DNA of 43,502 nucleotides from Proteiniphilum sp. Its GTDB lineage: Bacteria; Bacteroidota; Bacteroidia; Bacteroidales; Dysgonomonadaceae. Made by a program: the position numbers and the translations under genes. The stretch's first letter is position 1. Each line of letters opens with the position of its first letter. The notes under the pieces were generated by a model that saw only the letters and a program-made list of their open reading frames with translations, ran no database searches and had not been told where the DNA came from. Positions 17,775 to 26,243 of this stretch are shown here, piece after piece. The stretch is from contig JAQVWR010000006.1 of the NCBI GenBank assembly GCA_028709605.1, positions 23,298 to 66,799 of the forward strand, in the 5' to 3' direction.

Positions 17775-19316
17775 ATGTTCGACAACAACAAACGCGCATT
17801 TATCGCGATCAATGACGAGGCGGAAGTATGCCTGATCCCCCAAATGGCCAACCGCCACGGCCTCATCACCGGCGCCACCGGAACAGGAAAGACCGTCACC
17901 CTGCAGACCTTGTCGGAGACCTTCAGCGAGATGGGGGTTCCCGTATTCGCCGCCGACATGAAAGGCGACCTCTCCGGAGTGGCCAAAATGGGTGGCAACA
18001 AGGAGAGTGTCACCAAAAGGGTGAATGGCTACGGACTGAAAGAGAAGGGATTCGACTATAAGCCTTTCCCCGTGCGCTTCTGGGATGTGTTTGGCGAACA
18101 GGGACATCCGGTGCGCTCCACCGTCACCGCCATGGGACCACTGTTGCTGGAACGGCTGCTGAACCTCAACGACACACAGGGCGCCGTCCTCTCGATGGCG
18201 TTCCGTATTGCCGACGACCACAACCTGCTGCTGATCGACCTCAAGGATCTGCAGAAGATGGTGCAGTTCATCGGCGACAACCGGAAAGATTTCACCACCA
18301 CCTACGGCAACATCTCCCCCGCGAGCATCGGCGCCATCCAGCGCAGCCTTCTGCGTCTGGAGAGTGAAGGTGCCGACAAATTCTTCGGTGAGCCGGAACT
18401 GGAGATCACCGACTTTATCCAGACCGAACAGGGCAAGGGGGTGATCAACATCCTGGCGGCCGACAAGCTGATGAACGCACCCCGTGTATATACGACCTTC
18501 TTGCTCTGGCTGTTAGACGACCTCTATGAGACACTGCCCGAGGTGGGTGACCTGGAGAAGCCGAAGCTGGTCTTCTTCTTCGATGAGGCTCATCTGCTCT
18601 TCAATGATATGCCCTCTTCGCTGCTGGATAAGGTGGAACAGATCGTCCGCCTGATCCGCTCAAAAGGTGTGGGCATCTACTTCTGCACCCAAAACCCCGC
18701 CGACATACCGGAAAGTGTTCTGGGCCAACTGGGCAACCGGGTGCAGCACGCCCTGCGTGCCTACACCCCCAACGACCAGAAGGCGGTGAGGGTGGCTGCC
18801 AACACTTTCCGTGCCAACCCCGCCTTCAGCACCGAAGAGGCAATCACCCAGCTCAATACGGGTGAGGCGCTGGTGTCGTTTCTCAATGAAAAGGGAGCAC
18901 CGCAGATGGTGGAACGGGCCAATATCCTGCCACCACAAGGGCAGATTGGCCCCCTCACGGCAGGAGAGAGAGACCAGCTGCTGCGCAGCTCACTGATCTA
19001 TGGCGTCTATGAGAAGCTGATCGACCGCGAGTCGGCCTTCGAGATCCTCTCCCAAAAGCAGGAGCTGCTCGAGGAAGAGCGGCGGCTGGCGGAAGAGGAA
19101 AAAGAACGTATCCGCCGGCAGAAGGAGGAACAAAAAGCTGCCCTCGAGGCGGAACGTGTGCGCCGTGCCGCTGAGCGACAGCGGAAAGCAGACCAGGGTA
19201 TCCTGGGAGAGATGCTGGAGCAGGTAGGCAAAAGCACCAAGCGGCAAATCAGCTACCAGCTGGGGCGTACCCTCACCCGCAGTCTGCTGGGAGCCTTGTT
19301 CGGGGGAAAAAAATAA
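17775..19316 (+). CDS. HerA/VirB4-like ATPase, DUF853 (YjgR) family
   Basis: A 513-residue cytosolic ATPase with Walker A at residues 33-40 (GATGTGKT) and Walker B ending in Asp270-Glu271 ([12 protein letters not shown]). Later conserved blocks ([36 protein letters not shown]) fit the DUF853 family, E. coli YjgR relatives. A charged Glu/Arg coiled coil (about 425-480, [20 protein letters not shown]) precedes a basic C-terminus. The family belongs to the FtsK/HerA superfamily and its cellular role is not settled, although it is often called a bipolar DNA helicase. No NurA-type nuclease gene adjoins it. Upstream proS and menA read in the same direction with small gaps. Confidence 0.9.
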   Translation: MFDNNKRAFIAINDEAEVCLIPQMANRHGLITGATGTGKTVTLQTLSETFSEMGVPVFAADMKGDLSGVAKMGGNKESVTKRVNGYGLKEKGFDYKPFPVRFWDVFGEQGHPVRSTVTAMGPLLLERLLNLNDTQGAVLSMAFRIADDHNLLLIDLKDLQKMVQFIGDNRKDFTTTYGNISPASIGAIQRSLLRLESEGADKFFGEPELEITDFIQTEQGKGVINILAADKLMNAPRVYTTFLLWLLDDLYETLPEVGDLEKPKLVFFFDEAHLLFNDMPSSLLDKVEQIVRLIRSKGVGIYFCTQNPADIPESVLGQLGNRVQHALRAYTPNDQKAVRVAANTFRANPAFSTEEAITQLNTGEALVSFLNEKGAPQMVERANILPPQGQIGPLTAGERDQLLRSSLIYGVYEKLIDRESAFEILSQKQELLEEERRLAEEEKERIRRQKEEQKAALEAERVRRAAERQRKADQGILGEMLEQVGKSTKRQISYQLGRTLTRSLLGALFGGKK

Positions 19317-19363
19317 ATGACCAGACCATATCAAAATAAATAATTCTACCATATCAATCAGAG

Positions 19364-20041
19364 ATGGAACACAATTGTTGCCGTATCGGGATGATTCGAT
19401 ATCTCTCAATCACCGTTGGCGTCTTTCTACTCCTCACCTGCCGTGGGGCGGATGACTCCTTCACACTCCACAACGGAGATCTCCTCTTTTCTGTGGGCAG
19501 CGGCAACTCCAATATGCTTGCCGCCATACAAAACAGCACATCAAAAAAGGAAGAGATTCCTTTCTCGCATGTGGGCATCGTCACTGTCTGGCATGATACA
19601 ATTTGTGTCATAGAAGCCGACTCTCCGGAGGGAGTGGTCAGGAGCACACTGGAGGAATTCTTCGCTGACGCCGCATCACTGAAAGGGAAAAAGCTGGTCG
19701 CCGTAGGCAGACTGAAACCCGGGCTGCAGTACGCTATCCCTTCAGCGCTGGAGGCTGCCACACAGCTTCTGGGCAGAGAGTACGACTACCTGTACGATGA
19801 GTCCAACGACACCTACTATTGCAGCGAGCTGGTTCGAAAAGTCTTTCGGGACTCATTGGGTAATAACCTGTTTGCTCCACAGGCCATGTCTTTTACAAAC
19901 AAGGAAACGGGAGAAACGGATCCCTACTGGACGGAACATTTCCGAAAGCGGGGTCGTACCGTTCCGGAAGGAGCCCCTGGCACCAACCCGGCAGATATGG
20001 CCCAATCAGAGAACATAGACATCGTCCATGTGTACTATTGA
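19364..20041 (+). CDS. YiiX/permuted papain-like (NlpC/P60 superfamily) envelope protein
   Basis: A 225-residue protein whose first ~27 residues contain a hydrophobic signal (MIRYLSITVGVFLLLTC); an alternative start is the ATG at 19391, which would give a more typical signal. Cys near the end of the hydrophobic stretch could be a lipoprotein site, but the -1 position is Thr, which is unusual. The domain that follows is the permuted YiiX (PF05708) type: the histidine block FSHVGIV (His69 from the 19364 start) comes first, and the cysteine block YYCSELV (Cys153) later, with a conserved Tyr/Asp-rich stretch REYDYLYDESND between. These are thiol hydrolases, possibly amidases on cell-wall or lipid substrates. 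Substrate unknown. Confidence 0.75.
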   Translation: MEHNCCRIGMIRYLSITVGVFLLLTCRGADDSFTLHNGDLLFSVGSGNSNMLAAIQNSTSKKEEIPFSHVGIVTVWHDTICVIEADSPEGVVRSTLEEFFADAASLKGKKLVAVGRLKPGLQYAIPSALEAATQLLGREYDYLYDESNDTYYCSELVRKVFRDSLGNNLFAPQAMSFTNKETGETDPYWTEHFRKRGRTVPEGAPGTNPADMAQSENIDIVHVYY

Positions 20042-20076
20042 CCGACAGATGATCCTCCCGGTGCAAAAAAAATCGT

Positions 20077-20084
20077 ATCTTTGA
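20077..20084 (+). promoter_or_regulatory. -7 promoter element for the DUF368 gene
   Basis: TATCTTTG matches TAnnTTTG and lies 23 bp before the ATG at 20108. A TTG that could be taken as an early start codon (20081) lies inside this element, which argues for the later start. No good -33 element is seen. Confidence 0.45.
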
Positions 20085-20107
20085 CCCTCTTCAAAAAAAC
20101 CTGCAAT

Positions 20108-21028
20108 ATGATGGAACAACAAGCCGAAGATAAAGAGACAAAGGAACAAAAACAGATCCGTCCCGTGGCGGACTGGCTCATCCGACTGGTCAAGGGAGCC
20201 CTCGTGGGCATCGGATTTATCCTTCCCGGACTCTCGGGAGGAGTGCTGGCCGTGATCTTCGGCATTTACGACAAGCTGATCCGCTTCCTGGCCAACCTGC
20301 GGCACCGGTTTGTAAAAAACCTCCTCTATTTCCTTCCGGTGGGTATAGGAGCAGCCATCGGCATCGTGCTCTTCTCGGTAGTGGTGGAGAAGGCATTCGG
20401 CAGGTACGCCGCTCAGTTTGTCTGCCTCTTCGTGGGATTCGTGGCCGGCACCTTCCCCTCCCTCTGGAAAACGGCAGGAACACAAGGAAGAAAACGGTCC
20501 GATTACCGGGTACTGCTCCTCTCCACATTGGCCATCTTTCTGCTGATGGTCGCCGGCGGGCGGCAGCTGACGGAGGTAACCCCCAATCTCATGGTATGGA
20601 TCGCCTCGGGACTGCTGATGGGATTAGGACTGATCGTGCCCGGTATGAGCCCCTCCAACTTCCTAATCTATTTCGGGCTGTACGACAAGATGGCCACCGG
20701 CATCAAGGATTTCGACTTTTCCGTGATCATCCCGCTCATCATTGGTTTTGTCCTCTGTGTGCTGCTCTTTGCGAAGCTGGCTTCGTGTCTGTTTAAAAAA
20801 TATTATTCCGGCATGTACCACTTTATCCTGGGCATGGTGGCGGGCTCCTCGCTGGCTATCTTCCCTACGGTGGTCTTCCCGGCCTTTTCGGACGACAATC
20901 TGACCGCTGCCGGCCTCAACTTCGCGAGTGCCCTGCTATTCTGTGTGGTACTCTTTATGGCAGGAACCATTGCTTCTTATCTCTTCAGCAAAGTGGAACA
21001 GAAATACCCCCGGGAAGAACTGTTTTAA
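20108..21028 (+). CDS. DUF368 polytopic membrane protein (putative polyprenyl-phosphate transporter)
   Basis: A 306-residue inner-membrane protein with about eight hydrophobic segments after a charged N-terminus (MMEQQAEDKETKEQKQ). The family hallmark occurs twice as an internal repeat: GALVGIGFILPGLSGGVLAV near residues 30-50 and GLLMGLGLIVPGMSPSNFLI near 170-190. The second copy may mark the two-fold inverted repeat of the fold. DUF368 proteins have been shown to recycle undecaprenyl phosphate across the membrane (PopT), a step needed for peptidoglycan and O-antigen synthesis; I assign that role by family, not by direct evidence. The start at 20108 is chosen because the TTG at 20081 lies in the promoter. 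Confidence 0.87.
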   Translation: MMEQQAEDKETKEQKQIRPVADWLIRLVKGALVGIGFILPGLSGGVLAVIFGIYDKLIRFLANLRHRFVKNLLYFLPVGIGAAIGIVLFSVVVEKAFGRYAAQFVCLFVGFVAGTFPSLWKTAGTQGRKRSDYRVLLLSTLAIFLLMVAGGRQLTEVTPNLMVWIASGLLMGLGLIVPGMSPSNFLIYFGLYDKMATGIKDFDFSVIIPLIIGFVLCVLLFAKLASCLFKKYYSGMYHFILGMVAGSSLAIFPTVVFPAFSDDNLTAAGLNFASALLFCVVLFMAGTIASYLFSKVEQKYPREELF

Positions 21029-21339
21029 TCCTGTTCATCCGCAATGATGATCCGCGGATTACGCTCCTTCAGCGCCAAGGCAGGCCTCGAAAAATTCTTT
21101 AGATGAAAATATGTTAAAATTAAGCACAACTCAATCAATCGATCAATCGGCGAATTTTATCGATCAATGAACAGAATGGATAGATCAACGCCCACAAAAC
21201 GTCTATATCTTGTTGTATATATGGATGTTACGTACATATAATTTTTGCAAACCCCTCTTGTGCCCCTTAAACTTTCACCTATCTTTGGTGGTCAGAAGAA
21301 CGTAAACACTATTTTTTCACTCATTAAAATTGGAAGGAT
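21029..21339 (+). other. 311-bp intergenic region with direct repeats and promoter
   Basis: The sequence is AT-rich and non-coding. It contains two direct copies of atcgatcaat (21138-21147 and 21159-21168), 21 bp apart, and a consensus promoter at 21258-21287. The repeats may be binding sites for a regulator of the downstream gene (inference). Confidence 0.5.
21258..21287 (+). promoter_or_regulatory. promoter of the Spy/CpxP-like gene
   Basis: TTG at 21258-21260, 19-bp spacer, TATCTTTG at 21280-21287. The start codon at 21340 follows, leaving a leader of about 45 bases. Confidence 0.65.
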
Positions 21340-21813
21340 ATGAAAAAAACAGTTTCGATGGCATTGATTGCCTTTTTCACACTGAGCTTTACCCTTTCCG
21401 CTCAGAACAGGGATGACAGCAACAGAATCGGTCGTCGCAGTCAGGTAGAACAGAGATGGACCGCCAAGAACCGGGCGGAGAACATGGCCAAACAGCTGGA
21501 GCTGAACAACGAGCAAAAGGAAAAAGTGGAAGCGCTCTTTGAAAAACAGGATGCCGAACGGGCCGAACAGATGAAGCTGCAGCGTGAGAAACGCGAGCAG
21601 GTGATCCAGGATCGGGAAAACCGTCGCGAAGCGATGCAAAAGCAGCGTGAACAGGCTGTAGCAGCAAATGATGCAGAACTGGAGAGCATTATCGGCCAGG
21701 AAAAGATGGAACAATGGAAGCGTTACCGCGAGGATGTACGGAAGAAGATGCAGGATACCAACCGCAGCGGCCGCCGCACGCCCGGCAGAAATGCACCGAG
21801 AACCATGAAATAA
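21340..21813 (+). CDS. Spy/CpxP-like periplasmic protein
   Basis: A 157-residue protein with a signal peptide (MKKTVSMALIAFFTLSFTLSAQ). The mature part is almost entirely helical and very rich in Glu, Gln, Arg and Lys, with the LxLNxEQKEKVEALF segment near residue 53 that resembles the L-T-x-x-Q motif of Spy/CpxP chaperone and regulator families. A second partial copy near the end (IIGQEKMEQWKRYREDV) fits the family pattern. It ends in a basic, Arg-rich tail. In other bacteria such proteins bind unfolded periplasmic proteins or dampen envelope-stress kinases. It is a single-gene unit with its own promoter and terminator; no two-component system is next to it. Confidence 0.7.
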   Translation: MKKTVSMALIAFFTLSFTLSAQNRDDSNRIGRRSQVEQRWTAKNRAENMAKQLELNNEQKEKVEALFEKQDAERAEQMKLQREKREQVIQDRENRREAMQKQREQAVAANDAELESIIGQEKMEQWKRYREDVRKKMQDTNRSGRRTPGRNAPRTMK

Positions 21814-21838
21814 GGTGCACAAGGTATCATCCCTAAAT

Positions 21839-21866
21839 AAAGCCGGATTCGATGGATCCGGCTTTT
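21839..21866. terminator. rho-independent terminator of the Spy/CpxP-like gene
   Basis: Perfect stem aaagccggat (21839-21848) with atccggcttt (21856-21865), 7-base loop, and a short T-run on the plus strand. The A-run on the other side gives a weak T-run for the convergent minus-strand gene. Confidence 0.8.
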
Positions 21867-21891
21867 CCGATTCAAAGAGATGCTGTTTTTC

Positions 21892-22719
21892 CTATTCGTA
21901 ATATCGCCGGTAAATCAGAGCAAACTGCTTTGATTCCCTGAACCGGTGCAGCCATCCGTTCAGGCTGTCGAGCAACGCCGGAGAATCTCTGCGTACCGCC
22001 CATGATTCTAGCTGTGTGAAACTGAGTTCGGTTTCGGTGTCGATTTCCGGAAATACCTCTGCCAGCCTTGCTGCCACCTTCTCATCGCAGACGGTGAAGT
22101 CGATGTCTCCCGCAGCCACCATCATCACCAGCTGCTCACTTGCATAGGTGGGATCTCTCTCAATGCAGATGGTATCACCGATCTCATGGGAGAGATTGTT
22201 CAAACGGAGGATGGCCGGTGAATCACCGGTTACATGGATGCACTTTCCGGCCAGCTCGAGATGTTGCCGGATCGGCTCCATCCCTTCATTGAAAAGAGCC
22301 TTGCGCTGTACCAGTACCAACTTGTTATAGGTGATGGGATCAGTAAAGGCGAAGCTGTCCCTGAGCTGCATGCTCACCGGGATGTTCCGTGCCACAAGAT
22401 CGTAGCGCTGTTCCTGCAGCCCTTTCAGGTTCTCCTCTAAGCTATTCTCCAGGAAAATGTTCACCTTCACTCCCCACTCCTGCTCAAGCGCCCGCACCAT
22501 CTCCAGTTGGAAACCCAGTGCCGTGTCGCCCGAGGCAAAATAACCGATGGTGTTGTAATCGGTCACCACATTCATTCCTCCTGAAGATAAGATCTCCCTG
22601 TAATCACGGGGTAAGAGAGGCTGATCGTGCAGACGGCTCAGGTGGCGCAACAGGATCATTGTGCCGGCAACTGCGCAGAGCAGAAAGAAATAAATCAGCA
22701 ATCGTTTCCGGACTTTCAA
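21892..22719 (-). CDS. family-3 solute-binding protein, MltF-like without the lytic domain
   Basis: A 275-residue protein with an N-terminal membrane anchor or uncleaved signal (LLIYFFLLCAVAGTMILL). The remainder is a family-3 (PF00497) periplasmic binding domain: NVVTDYNTIGYFASGDTALGFQLEMVRALE is the N-lobe strand, then LVARNIPVSMQLRDSFAFTDP, and KLVLVQRK leads into the second lobe. It resembles the substrate-binding half of membrane-bound lytic transglycosylase F but stops at residue 275, with no SLT domain. It may sense or bind cell-wall fragments or amino acids (inference). The start is 11 bp after the stop of the putative porin gene on the same strand, so the two are probably co-transcribed and act together at the envelope. 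Confidence 0.78.
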   Translation of the reverse strand: MKVRKRLLIYFFLLCAVAGTMILLRHLSRLHDQPLLPRDYREILSSGGMNVVTDYNTIGYFASGDTALGFQLEMVRALEQEWGVKVNIFLENSLEENLKGLQEQRYDLVARNIPVSMQLRDSFAFTDPITYNKLVLVQRKALFNEGMEPIRQHLELAGKCIHVTGDSPAILRLNNLSHEIGDTICIERDPTYASEQLVMMVAAGDIDFTVCDEKVAARLAEVFPEIDTETELSFTQLESWAVRRDSPALLDSLNGWLHRFRESKQFALIYRRYYE

Positions 22720-22730
22720 AACCGAACAGT

Positions 22731-24788
22731 TTAGTTGTGCAAATTGACGGAAAGGCCCAGTTTGAACACAAAGGGATTCACCGGATAGCCGGGAAGGGAG
22801 AAGGATTCATTCTTCTTCAACACCTTTGGTCCCACGTTATAGAACATCAGAAAGAAGCGGGTTTGCTTCAGGTGCATATTGGCATAAAGAGTAGCGATGG
22901 GATAGTCGCCGATCTCCCGCTCCCGCTGATTATAGAACTGTAACAATGCCGGTTCATAACCGGGGGCATAATATTTCGTATGATAGTGGGCATCCACCCC
23001 CAGCTGAAGGGTCAGTTCATTGACGATCTTTGCCTTCAGGAACATGTTGGAATAGATGCTGAGCGTAGGCAGCGGGATCACCTCCTCGTTGCTCGAGGTC
23101 TGGTACACAACCTCGTTGTCCCAGTGGAAAATGCCGAGTCGCAGCTGCTGGTCGATCCGTGCCGTCAGTACCTGTATATTGCCCCCCTCTTGTGCAATCA
23201 TCTTATCGGTACCGTAGTAGATATAGTTCTGCAGGTTCTCCACGCCGGCGCTCACCGTTGTATGGGTAAAAGGGATATACAATTTTCCGCCGAGATAAAC
23301 CCGCCGGATATCACCCAAATCATGGTTCCAACGGAAATACTTGGAAGAGTAGTTCTCCTGCAGATACTTCGGCTTCAGGTTCTTGATGTAAGCTTCAGCA
23401 GTAAGGGTTGTTCGCTTTCCGGCAAGTTCGAAGCCGGTCTCCACATTCCCCATTGCCCGGAACTCCCCCAGGTTAACTCCCAGAACGCCCAGATCGGCAC
23501 GCAGGTTGAACAACAGGTTTTCCCCCTGCTGTTTGTTCAGCACTCCTCCCAGGGTCACCGCACTCTCGCGGTGTGAGGCATACCCCTGTCCCAAAGTGTC
23601 ACGGATGGAATAATGACGCAAGTCATACTCCAGAAAAGCCGACAGACCAAACTTCACCCACTCCTTAAAGCCCTCCCGGAGGCTGAGCGAGACACAGTTT
23701 TTCAGGGAGGTATATCGAATGCTGTCATCCACTGCCCCCTCATAATAACGGTGGGCATAAAAACGGTCGATCTGCTGCATCTGCACACCGTCCACATTCA
23801 CATACGCGGTGTCGTACGATAGAAAACGGCGGTGTTGCTGAATATATTGTGACGAGAGAGCGATACTGGCCACCGGCACAAACGCTCCGGGACCTTTATG
23901 CAGCGAATCCTGAGGCAGCTTATGGTATCCCAGGTTGTATCGTCCTGCCAGGAAATAGCGGTTATTCTTCAGAGTGTTCCAGGTATCCCTGAAACGCACG
24001 GGAATATCGAGTGAGGTGAAACGCTGTTCCACTGCTTCCGGATCGGTAATGAACTGTTCATCGGTAATGCCGCCGTTCTCAAAATGGGTGATGCTTCCCA
24101 AATGCATCATAGCATGTGCTTCCAGCCTGTCGGACAGGTAATTTCCAAAAAGAGAGAAGTTGTTGTGTTTGACCGACTGTTCGGCATAAAACCCGCGGGC
24201 ATTGATCAGATCCACATCAAGACCAATATTGAGGCTCTTTCCGAAATTGGACGTCAGGCGGGCATCAAAATGCTCCTCACGGCTCTGCTGGGGTCCTGCA
24301 CGGTAATATCCCAGCCGTGAGTAAGGAATACGCGTATTGACAAAGTTCAACTTCTCCGGATCTTTCAGGTAATGGCTGTAGGCATTGTTAAACAGGAAGG
24401 TCTCTGTTTCCTCCCGGTCAAAGAAGATCTTGGAGATGGCCGGTGAGCCGAGTGGCCCCAGAAAACCCATGGCCACTGAATAGCTGTCAGGGAGCGTGGT
24501 ATGCTGAAAGTTGTGCAGCAGCGTATCTGATACGGCCGGCAGACGGTTACCGGTGCGGGCATCGATCCGCCAGATGGTCATCCCGGCCGGTTGCTGCAGC
24601 GAGTCAGCCTCCGCACCGTGGTCATGCATGAGGTGCCCCCAATGGGATGATCCGCGCGGCAGCCGGTCCAGTGAGTCGGGATCGGTGGTGATCTGCGATG
24701 AATCGGGCAGGATAATGCGTGCCTGCGAAAAGGCTGTCATCGTGCAAAGAAGGGCAGCCAGCAGAGATATGATCAGCATATTTTTCAT
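22731..24788 (-). CDS. putative porin, large outer-membrane beta-barrel (PF14121 type)
   Basis: I use the ATG at 24788 (685 residues), since the TTG at 24797 lies within a TAAGTTTG-like motif. A signal peptide (MKNMLIISLLAALLCTMTAFSQ) leads into a plug-like or leader region of about 100 residues, then a long series of amphipathic strands with aromatic ends (for example LSLREGFKEWVKFGLSAFLEY). It ends LGLSVNLHN, without the usual final aromatic. It matches the PF14121 'putative porin' family of Bacteroidota, 600-700 residues. The substrate is unknown. The MltF-like binding-protein gene lies directly downstream. There is no TonB box, so it is not a TonB-dependent receptor. Confidence 0.8.
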   Translation of the reverse strand: MKNMLIISLLAALLCTMTAFSQARIILPDSSQITTDPDSLDRLPRGSSHWGHLMHDHGAEADSLQQPAGMTIWRIDARTGNRLPAVSDTLLHNFQHTTLPDSYSVAMGFLGPLGSPAISKIFFDREETETFLFNNAYSHYLKDPEKLNFVNTRIPYSRLGYYRAGPQQSREEHFDARLTSNFGKSLNIGLDVDLINARGFYAEQSVKHNNFSLFGNYLSDRLEAHAMMHLGSITHFENGGITDEQFITDPEAVEQRFTSLDIPVRFRDTWNTLKNNRYFLAGRYNLGYHKLPQDSLHKGPGAFVPVASIALSSQYIQQHRRFLSYDTAYVNVDGVQMQQIDRFYAHRYYEGAVDDSIRYTSLKNCVSLSLREGFKEWVKFGLSAFLEYDLRHYSIRDTLGQGYASHRESAVTLGGVLNKQQGENLLFNLRADLGVLGVNLGEFRAMGNVETGFELAGKRTTLTAEAYIKNLKPKYLQENYSSKYFRWNHDLGDIRRVYLGGKLYIPFTHTTVSAGVENLQNYIYYGTDKMIAQEGGNIQVLTARIDQQLRLGIFHWDNEVVYQTSSNEEVIPLPTLSIYSNMFLKAKIVNELTLQLGVDAHYHTKYYAPGYEPALLQFYNQREREIGDYPIATLYANMHLKQTRFFLMFYNVGPKVLKKNESFSLPGYPVNPFVFKLGLSVNLHN

Positions 24789-24974
24789 CGGGTGCAAACT
24801 TACATAAAAATTGCGACAGAGCGACAGCCGCCTTCCATTTTCTCCCTATTTTGAGATTTTTTAGGAGGTCCGGGTGGAAGCGATCTTAGCTCTTTCCCCG
24901 GCTGGTTTCCGGCAAGGCAATTGTCGGTGATGAGAAAAAAAAGCATGGATATGCATCCTTTCAAAATATTTCAT

Positions 24975-24982
24975 TATCTTTG
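24975..24982 (+). promoter_or_regulatory. -7 element of the histidine operon
   Basis: TATCTTTG matches TAnnTTTG. Predicted transcription starts near 24988, about 14 bases before the leader peptide ATG. A -33 element is not clear (TTTC is the nearest). Confidence 0.55.
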
Positions 24983-25001
24983 CAACATCAAAAACAATAA
25001 A

Positions 25002-25058
25002 ATGATAGCAAACAGGTTCCATCATCATCATTTTCATACTTGCAATCAGGCGAGGTGA
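25002..25058 (+). CDS. hisL: his operon leader peptide
   Basis: An 18-codon frame, ATG at 25002 and TGA at 25056-25058, encodes MIANRFHHHHFHTCNQAR. Five of eighteen codons are His, four of them consecutive (25020-25031) and a fifth at 25035. This placement upstream of hisG, with a terminator beyond it, is the classic signature of transcription attenuation by charged tRNA-His level. The peptide itself is expected to have no function apart from being translated. Its start is the first ATG after the -7 element. It is too short to be found by ordinary gene callers. The call rests on the sequence; expression is inferred. Confidence 0.85.
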   Translation: MIANRFHHHHFHTCNQAR

Positions 25059-25104
25059 AATAGATCTGTGCGAACGCAAAAGTGATATGTATAAACCCGT
25101 CTGA
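25046..25104 (+). promoter_or_regulatory. predicted antiterminator of the his attenuator
   Basis: tcaggcgaggt at 25046-25056 can pair with acccgtctga at 25095-25104, with one G-U and one bulged A. The latter is the 5' arm of the terminator stem, so the two structures exclude each other. The first segment overlaps the end of the leader peptide: a ribosome stalled at the His codons leaves it free (read-through), while a ribosome at the stop codon covers it (termination). Confidence 0.7.
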
Positions 25105-25124
25105 ATGGCATCAGTCGGGTTTTT
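25093..25124 (+). terminator. his attenuator terminator
   Basis: Stem aaacccgtctga (25093-25104) with tcagtcgggttt (25111-25122), a single T-T mismatch, 6-base loop, then T-run. It lies 46 bp before the hisG start, so it would stop transcription before the structural genes. Confidence 0.8.
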
Positions 25125-25169
25125 CTCGTTAAAAACAGACTGATCCTATTCGACCCAGCAAACCAAACA

Positions 25170-26027
25170 ATGGACAAAATAAAAATTGCGATTCAGAAAA
25201 GCGGTCGTCTGAGTGAAAAATCGCTCGACCTGTTGACCGAATGCGGCATCAGAGTCTCCAATGGCAATCGTAAACTGAAAACCGAGGCACGTAACTTCCC
25301 TATGGAAATCTTTTTTTTGCGGGATGACGATATTCCGCAATATGTGGAACAGGGTGTGGCCGACATCGGCATCCTGGGCGAGAATGAGGTATGGGAAAAA
25401 GATAAAGATGTACAGATCGTGGAGCAGCTGGGGTTCGGCAACTGCCGGCTTTCCCTCGCCATACCGAAGGACGAACAGTACACGGGTCTGGATTATTTCA
25501 ACCACAAGCGCATTGCCACCAGCTATCCGAAGATCCTGGGGAGGTTCTTTCAAAAAAAGGGTATTGACGTTAAGATCGAGGAGCTGGGCGGCAGCGTGGA
25601 GATCGCCACCGGCATCGGCCTGGCCGACGGCATCTTCGATATCGTCAGTACCGGCAGCACCCTGCTCATGAACGGCCTGAAGGAGGCGGAGACCATCGTC
25701 CGCAGCGAAGCGGTGCTGATCAGCAACAAACACCTCACTTCCACTCTATCGGCACTGCTGGAACAATTGCTCTTCCGCATCAAAGCCTACAAAAACGGCC
25801 AGGGAAAGAAGTATGTGCTGCTGAATGTCCGTAACGAAGTGATTCCCGACATCGTGCAGCTGTTGCCCGGTATGCGTTCCCCCAGCATTCTTCCCCTGGC
25901 CGATAAGGGGTGGAGCAGCGTCCACTCGGTAATCAGCGACGATGACTTCTGGGAGGTGATCGACGAGCTGAAGCGCCATGGTGCCGAAGGCATCCTGGTG
26001 ATTCCCATTGAAAAGATGATCCTGTAA
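25170..26027 (+). CDS. hisG: ATP phosphoribosyltransferase, long form
   Basis: First and committed step of histidine synthesis: PRPP plus ATP gives phosphoribosyl-ATP. The 285-residue protein is the long, hexameric HisG with a C-terminal ACT-like regulatory domain (about residues 210-285) that allows feedback inhibition by histidine. The N-terminal strand (KIKIAIQKSGRLSEKSLDLL) and PRPP-binding loop (DIVSTGSTLLMNG, near residue 156-168) are intact. No hisZ is needed for the long form, and none is present. It is the first gene of the attenuated operon; a 260-bp gap with repeats separates it from hisD. Confidence 0.96.
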   Translation: MDKIKIAIQKSGRLSEKSLDLLTECGIRVSNGNRKLKTEARNFPMEIFFLRDDDIPQYVEQGVADIGILGENEVWEKDKDVQIVEQLGFGNCRLSLAIPKDEQYTGLDYFNHKRIATSYPKILGRFFQKKGIDVKIEELGGSVEIATGIGLADGIFDIVSTGSTLLMNGLKEAETIVRSEAVLISNKHLTSTLSALLEQLLFRIKAYKNGQGKKYVLLNVRNEVIPDIVQLLPGMRSPSILPLADKGWSSVHSVISDDDFWEVIDELKRHGAEGILVIPIEKMIL

Positions 26028-26040
26028 TAGTGTATACGCA

Positions 26041-26200
26041 ATGATTTGTTTTTTCTTAACTCCATCTTTTTTGCCAACCCGTTACCGTTTTACAGGCTAT
26101 CTGATCAGAACTCGCTTCGCTCAAACAACTGATCAGATTACACCTGTTGCAACGAACGGATCCCCCGGCAACAAGCCCAGGTTAAAAAAACAAATTCAAT
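26041..26200. repeat. second long imperfect palindrome, in the hisG-hisD gap
   Basis: The outer arms atttgttttttcttaac (about 26044-26060) and gttaaaaaaacaaat (about 26181-26195) are complementary. Partial pairing continues inwards around 26070-26097 and 26140-26172. The perfect inner arms are tctgatcag at 26100-26108 and its complement at 26129-26137, around a 20-base loop. It resembles another MITE-like or hairpin element, but no target duplication was found. Boundaries are approximate. Confidence 0.5.
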
Positions 26201-26207
26201 TACTGAC

Positions 26208-26222
26208 TCAAGTTTCGCATGT
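26208..26222 (+). repeat. solo copy of the MITE end sequence
   Basis: tcaagtttcgcatgt is identical to positions 2916-2930, the left end of the MITE-like element at 2915, over 15 bases. No matching opposite end is seen here, so it may be a relict or an unrelated chance match. Confidence 0.45.
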
Positions 26223-26243
26223 AGTATGATTGCAACTAAACTG

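Noticed and set aside
20081..20107. TTG start for the DUF368 protein
   Set aside because: The TTG is inside TATCTTTG, a -7 promoter element; the ATG at 20108 starts the protein.
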